From an uncultured Clostridia bacterium (lineage in GTDB: Bacteria > Bacillota > Clostridia > UBA1381): a stretch of DNA of 46,957 nucleotides. The position numbers and the translations under genes were made by a program. Below are positions 43,625 through 46,957 of the stretch, piece after piece. Positions within the stretch are counted from its first letter, which is position 1. The number at the start of each line of letters is the position of its first letter. Under the pieces are notes generated by a model. The model searched no databases. It was given only the letters and a program-made list of their open reading frames with translations, and was not told the DNA's origin. Location: positions 1 to 46,957 of the forward strand of contig CAKSJU010000003.1 of the NCBI GenBank assembly GCA_934463455.1. The letters run 5' to 3'.

Positions 43625-44770
43625 AATATAAATCGGCGGTGTCCTGTAATCGATACCGCTCTTTTTTTTATTTTTGCAACAGAGAGAGGCTATATCGGAA
43701 GCCAATAAATCTTTTTCGAACATATTGCTTTTTTCTGTAAAGTCAGCAACCTTTACAATTGTTTGGATATTACCTTGTAGTTGTTTTATAATTTTCCTGC
43801 CCTGTGTGTTAAACGACAATATTCTGGCATATTCGGGAGTTTCAAATATGATTTTTTTGTCAATTCCGAGCAAAAGGGAAATAAGTATTCTGGATATTTT
43901 TGTTTTTGTATATCTTTTTCCGCAAACAGCGTTGACTACGGAAAACATATCGGTATATTTTCGCCCTGCGTCTTTTAAAGCATTTTCCAGCCCCTCGGAT
44001 ACGTCGTTTATTTCTTTTATATATTCTGCATTGCAGGAACGCAGCAGATAAATGATAGTATTATCAAGATTTGAAAGGTTAAAAGTATCGGAGTTTTCGT
44101 AAAGAGAAATTGTATTTCTCGGTACAAATTGAGAATAATCTTCATTGGCTGTTATCATTTGGCGAATTGCGGTTGCACTTGCGTAATTTGCAATTGTTTC
44201 GGTACTGTGGTAATCACCTATTCTTTGTAAAGTTTTAAACTTTACATTATAATTGAGAGCCATAGAAGCTTTAATATATTCAATTGCAAGTATATTATTC
44301 GGATTTTCGAGAATATCGCTGTCAATAACTTTGGAAAATGCCATTTTTCGTGACACGGGGTAGCTGAATCCGTCGGCGAGATTTTGTTTTATTTTTTCTG
44401 ATATTTCGGGAGGCTCGTTGAAAAGCAATTTTGCCGCAGCTGCTAATTTATAAATGTCTCCGGATTCCGAGCCGAATACAATTTCATTGACACAGCCGAG
44501 ATTTTTTGCAAGATTTACCGCGCCGAATGCAAATCTTTCTGCTGTAGATGCGGCAAAAACGACCGGAAGCTCTATTACCAAATCGGCTCCGTTTCTTACG
44601 GCTGCTTCCGCACGGGTGAATTTGTCAAAAATTGCAACGTCTCCGCGCTGAACAAAAGCTCCGCTCATTATGCAGATAACTGCATCTGAGTTTTGCTTTG
44701 CTTGTGAAATCAAATATGAATGTCCGTTGTGGAACGGATTAAATTCGGAAATAACAGCAGAAATTTTCAT
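43616..44770 (-). CDS. tmcAL: tRNA(Met) cytidine acetate ligase TmcAL
   Basis: TmcAL makes N4-acetylcytidine at the wobble position of elongator tRNA-Met, using acetate and ATP. The N-terminal nucleotidyltransferase fold has the H-x-G-H motif (H14-N-G-H17) in E-F-N-P-F-H-N-G-H, then I-M-S-G-A-F-V-Q-R-G-D and A-D-L-V-I-E-L-P, all typical of the family formerly called YlbM/DUF795. Length 384 aa is normal (about 390-415). AAGGCGGTG precedes the ATG at 44770. Confidence 0.95.
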   Translation of the reverse strand: MKISAVISEFNPFHNGHSYLISQAKQNSDAVICIMSGAFVQRGDVAIFDKFTRAEAAVRNGADLVIELPVVFAASTAERFAFGAVNLAKNLGCVNEIVFGSESGDIYKLAAAAKLLFNEPPEISEKIKQNLADGFSYPVSRKMAFSKVIDSDILENPNNILAIEYIKASMALNYNVKFKTLQRIGDYHSTETIANYASATAIRQMITANEDYSQFVPRNTISLYENSDTFNLSNLDNTIIYLLRSCNAEYIKEINDVSEGLENALKDAGRKYTDMFSVVNAVCGKRYTKTKISRILISLLLGIDKKIIFETPEYARILSFNTQGRKIIKQLQGNIQTIVKVADFTEKSNMFEKDLLASDIASLCCKNKKKSGIDYRTPPIYISE

Positions 44771-44823
44771 AATGCACCGCCTTTTTGTCTATAATATGTA
44801 ACGAAAGTATTGTCTATGTAAAC

Positions 44824-44852
44824 ATTATACACTAAAAGATAATTTTTGTACA
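44824..44852 (-). promoter_or_regulatory. Predicted sigma-A promoter of tmcAL
   Basis: Minus strand TGTACA (44852-44847), 17-base spacer, TATAAT (44829-44824), about 55 bases before the start codon. Confidence 0.6.
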
Positions 44853-44896
44853 GAAAAATTTGTACTTTTTTTAAATGTTGTATTATGTAAAAAAAC

Positions 44897-44925
44897 TTGA
44901 CAAATTATCAAAAAAGAGTTAAAAT
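44897..44925 (+). promoter_or_regulatory. Predicted sigma-A promoter of nifS-nifU
   Basis: TTGACA (44897-44902), 17-base spacer, TAAAAT (44920-44925), about 68 bases before the nifS start. It is divergent from the tmcAL promoter; no IscR-like gene or obvious operator is seen. Confidence 0.8.
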
Positions 44926-44992
44926 ATGAATGAACATTCAATTGTTAAATAAATGCCGAAGTTTCGGCAGGTACAGATAGGAGTTGTGAGAG

Positions 44993-46177
44993 ATGAATAA
45001 ATCGGTGTATCTTGACAACAATGCAACAACGGCTTTAAGACCTGAGGCTCTTGATGCAATGATGCCGTACTTAACCGAGCATTACGGAAATGCTTCTTCG
45101 AAGTTTTACAAAATCGGAAGAGATGCGGAACAGGCGGTTTACTCTTTTCGTGAAACAATAGCAAATATCATCGGAGCAAAGCCGAACGAAATATATTTTA
45201 CCGGCTCAGGCTGCGAAGCCGACAACTGGGCACTGAAAGGAATTGTTGATGCTTACAGTAATAAGGGAAACCACATAATTACTTCTTCAATTGAGCATCA
45301 TGCAATATTGAATACCTGTAAGTTTTTGGAAAAGCATGGCTACAAGGTGACATATTTACCGGTGAACAAATACGGATATGTTAATCCGGAGGATGTGGAA
45401 AATGCAATAACCGAGGATACCATACTTATTTCGATTATGACAGTAAATAACGAAATCGGTGCGATTGAGCCGATTGCACAGATTGGCGAAATTGCAAAAA
45501 AACATAAAATATTGTTTCATACCGATGCAGTTCAAGCGATGGGACATATGAGAATAAATGTTAATGAGCTGGGTGTGGATTTGCTTTCGATGTCTGCACA
45601 TAAATTCCATGGACCGAAAGGAATAGGTGCTTTGTATATTAAAAACGGCGTTAAAATTTCCAATCTTATTCACGGCGGCGGACAGGAAAGAGGAAAGCGT
45701 GCTGCAACGGAAAACGTTGCGGGAATGGCCGGAATGGCAAAAGCACTTGAGCTTGCCGACAGAGACCTTGACAAGAATATTGCTCATATGGAAAAAATGA
45801 GGGACAAGCTTATCGAAGGCATACAATCGAAAATTCCTTATTGCAGATTAAACGGTCCGCTCGGAAAGGAAAGAAGCTGCAATAACGTTAATTTTTCGTT
45901 TCAGTATATAGAGGGTGAATCTATTCTGATGATGCTTGACATGAAAGGAGTTGCGGCATCCAGCGGAAGTGCTTGTGCATCAGGCTCGCTTGACCCGTCA
46001 CATGTGCTTTTGGCAATAGGATTGCCGCATGCTGTGGCACACGGCTCACTTCGTTTAAGTGTGAGCGAGTATACAACGGAGGAAGATGTGGATTACCTGC
46101 TTGAGGTTTTACCTCCGATTGTTGAAAGACTCAGAATGATGTCACCTCTTTATGAAGAAGTTTTGCACAAGAATTAA
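44993..46177 (+). CDS. nifS: Cysteine desulfurase (NifS/IscS type)
   Basis: PLP enzyme that takes sulfur from cysteine for Fe-S cluster and thiolation pathways. Starts with Y-L-D-N-N-A-T-T, typical of group I desulfurases. The PLP lysine is K204 in S-A-H-K-F-H-G-P-K-G, and the sulfur-carrying cysteine is C328 in the loop S-S-G-S-A-C-A-S-G-S. Length 394 aa is normal. It precedes the scaffold gene by 44 bases, forming a NifS-NifU pair used by Clostridia as a general Fe-S system; nothing here suggests nitrogen fixation. Confidence 0.96.
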   Translation: MNKSVYLDNNATTALRPEALDAMMPYLTEHYGNASSKFYKIGRDAEQAVYSFRETIANIIGAKPNEIYFTGSGCEADNWALKGIVDAYSNKGNHIITSSIEHHAILNTCKFLEKHGYKVTYLPVNKYGYVNPEDVENAITEDTILISIMTVNNEIGAIEPIAQIGEIAKKHKILFHTDAVQAMGHMRINVNELGVDLLSMSAHKFHGPKGIGALYIKNGVKISNLIHGGGQERGKRAATENVAGMAGMAKALELADRDLDKNIAHMEKMRDKLIEGIQSKIPYCRLNGPLGKERSCNNVNFSFQYIEGESILMMLDMKGVAASSGSACASGSLDPSHVLLAIGLPHAVAHGSLRLSVSEYTTEEDVDYLLEVLPPIVERLRMMSPLYEEVLHKN

Positions 46178-46221
46178 ATATATCATAATGTGCCGCGTGG
46201 GCACGGAAAGGAAGGATTTTT

Positions 46222-46656
46222 ATGTACAGTGAAAAGGTAATGGATCATTTTGCACATCCGAGAAATGTCGGAGAAATCGAGGGCGCTAATGCAGTCGGAG
46301 AAGTAGGCAATGCAAAATGCGGAGATATAATGAAAATATATATGGATATTGAGGACAATATCATAAAGGATGTAAAATTTAAAACATTCGGCTGCGGAGC
46401 AGCTATTGCAACAAGCTCTATGGCTACGGAAATGGTTAAGGGAAAAACAGTGGATGAAGCACTTGATTTAACAAATAAAGCGGTTATGGAAGCACTTGAC
46501 GGTCTTCCTCCCGAAAAAATCCATTGCTCCGTGCTTGCGGAAGAGGCTATTCGTTCAGCTATAGAAGACTATAAAAAGAATATGGGAATCAAATCCGACG
46601 AAACTGAAAATAAATGCAGCTTTTGCTGTAAAAAATGTCAGGGACATGAAGAGTAA
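46222..46656 (+). CDS. nifU: Fe-S cluster assembly scaffold NifU/IscU
   Basis: IscU-type scaffold, 144 aa. Three cluster cysteines are in place: C33 (N-A-K-C-G-D, with D35), C58 (F-G-C-G-A-A-I-A) and C102 (H-C-S). The N-terminal Y-S-E-K-V-M-D-H-F-x-x-P-R-N-V-G is the family start. A C-terminal tail adds four cysteines (C132, C135, C136, C139; C-S-F-C-C-K-K-C), which most IscU lack. GGAAGGA precedes the ATG. It accepts sulfur from NifS and passes clusters to apoproteins. Confidence 0.96.
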   Translation: MYSEKVMDHFAHPRNVGEIEGANAVGEVGNAKCGDIMKIYMDIEDNIIKDVKFKTFGCGAAIATSSMATEMVKGKTVDEALDLTNKAVMEALDGLPPEKIHCSVLAEEAIRSAIEDYKKNMGIKSDETENKCSFCCKKCQGHEE

Positions 46657-46914
46657 AATAAAAAAGCTTTTGATAAAAGCTCCGCCTGCGGGCGTAGGAA
46701 TAAGGTAGCATTTTTGATTTTCCGTCATTGCGTTTTACGCAATTTCCTACAAATTAAAAAGAGGGTACATATTGATTATGTACCCTTTTTTTATTTTTTG
46801 CATAATATAACCCAGATGCAGATATTCCTTCGCATTTATGGGCGGAGGGGTGGATTTGGAATTTTGTTTCTATTGCCGACATTCTTTGATATTGGTGTGA
46901 AAGAGGGTGAGCAT
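46657..46914. other. Intergenic region after nifU
   Basis: Holds inverted repeats and no credible gene. GTAGGAA and TTCCTAC (about 46694 and 46745) frame an inner hairpin (TTGCGT/ACGCAA), so 46690-46755 can fold into a long stem. A strong terminator follows at 46762-46793. The rest is an upstream region for the partial frame at the window end. Confidence 0.5.
46762..46793 (+). terminator. Intrinsic terminator downstream of nifU
   Basis: GGGTACAT (46763-46770) and ATGTACCC (46778-46785) form the stem around ATTGATT, followed by seven T and further T-rich sequence. Confidence 0.92.
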
Positions 46915-46957
46915 ATGCGTTTTCGGATGTACAGACGGAGAATAAGACCAAACTGTA
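46915..46957 (+). CDS. Possible gene start cut by window end
   Basis: AGAGGGTGA lies 5 bases before ATG 46915. The frame stays open to the end and reads M-R-F-R-M-Y-R-R-R-I-R-P-N-C, very basic. Only 14 codons are visible, so no function can be given. Confidence 0.3.
   Translation, partial: MRFRMYRRRIRPNC

Noticed and set aside
44993..46656. Nitrogen fixation locus
   Set aside because: Only the general NifS/NifU Fe-S pair is present; no nitrogenase structural or cofactor genes.
1..46957. CRISPR array, tRNA or rRNA genes, defence island
   Set aside because: No regularly spaced repeats, no tRNA cloverleaf or rRNA sequence, and no nuclease or methylase cluster were seen in the non-coding or coding parts.

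Overview
The window reads as chromosomal DNA of a low-GC, anaerobic Bacillota bacterium of class Clostridia. The supporting signs are AGGAGG-type ribosome binding sites, sigma-A promoters of the TTGACA-17-TATAAT type, AddAB instead of RecBCD, a CtsR-McsA-McsB-ClpC operon, an oxygen-sensitive class III ribonucleotide reductase with its activase, YitT, TmcAL and ABC-F proteins, and SLH-domain surface anchoring. Two very large secreted heparinase II/III-like proteins and a GH38 alpha-mannosidase suggest a carbohydrate-degrading, probably gut-associated organism; the exact genus is inference. I see no rRNA, tRNA, CRISPR array, prophage or intact insertion sequence.

Layout. 1-8988: two tandem plus-strand paralogues of a multi-modular polysaccharide lyase, the first cut by the window edge, separated by a perfect 22-bp terminator hairpin and a promoter with a strongly structured leader. 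8989-9503: an AT-rich gap with what looks like a minus-strand transposase leader remnant. 9504-18503: a tight operon ychF, EamA transporter, addB, addA. 18604-20957: a His-rich FtsL/DivIC-like membrane protein, then rpsB and tsf with a full intrinsic terminator between them. 21070-25570: minus-strand PRPP synthetase, nrdG and nrdD; nrdD has a consensus promoter overlapped by a pair of NrdR boxes 32 bp apart. 25618-26733: a lone tyrosine recombinase. 26830-31309: the ctsR-mcsA-mcsB-clpC operon with a CtsR operator just downstream of a consensus promoter. 31459-35915: alpha/beta hydrolase, membrane-anchored MurF-like ligase, D-Ala-D-Ala ligase and YitT protein. 36013-38933: alpha-mannosidase and a YbaK-type Cys-tRNA deacylase. 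39004-39991: a minus-strand XRE regulator plus ImmA-like metallopeptidase. 40044-43624: SLH-anchored glucosaminidase, ABC-F ATPase and D-aminoacyl-tRNA deacylase. 43616-44770: convergent TmcAL. 44897-46656: NifS/NifU-type Fe-S assembly pair, then a strong terminator and the first codons of another possible gene.

How the genes fit together. The lyases, mannosidase and SLH glucosaminidase point to extracellular polymer breakdown and wall turnover. MurF and Ddl both act in D-Ala-D-Ala peptidoglycan assembly. NifS/NifU can supply Fe-S clusters to NrdG and AddB, which carry Cys motifs for them here. YbaK, DTD and TmcAL concern tRNA charging or modification fidelity. Most of the window is ordinary core genome. 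The least explained parts are the modular lyase pair with its structured leader, a family of AT-rich palindromes in intergenic regions, the rpsB-tsf attenuator, the short McsA and the His-rich division-type protein. I did not find convincing evidence of a wholly new multi-gene system.
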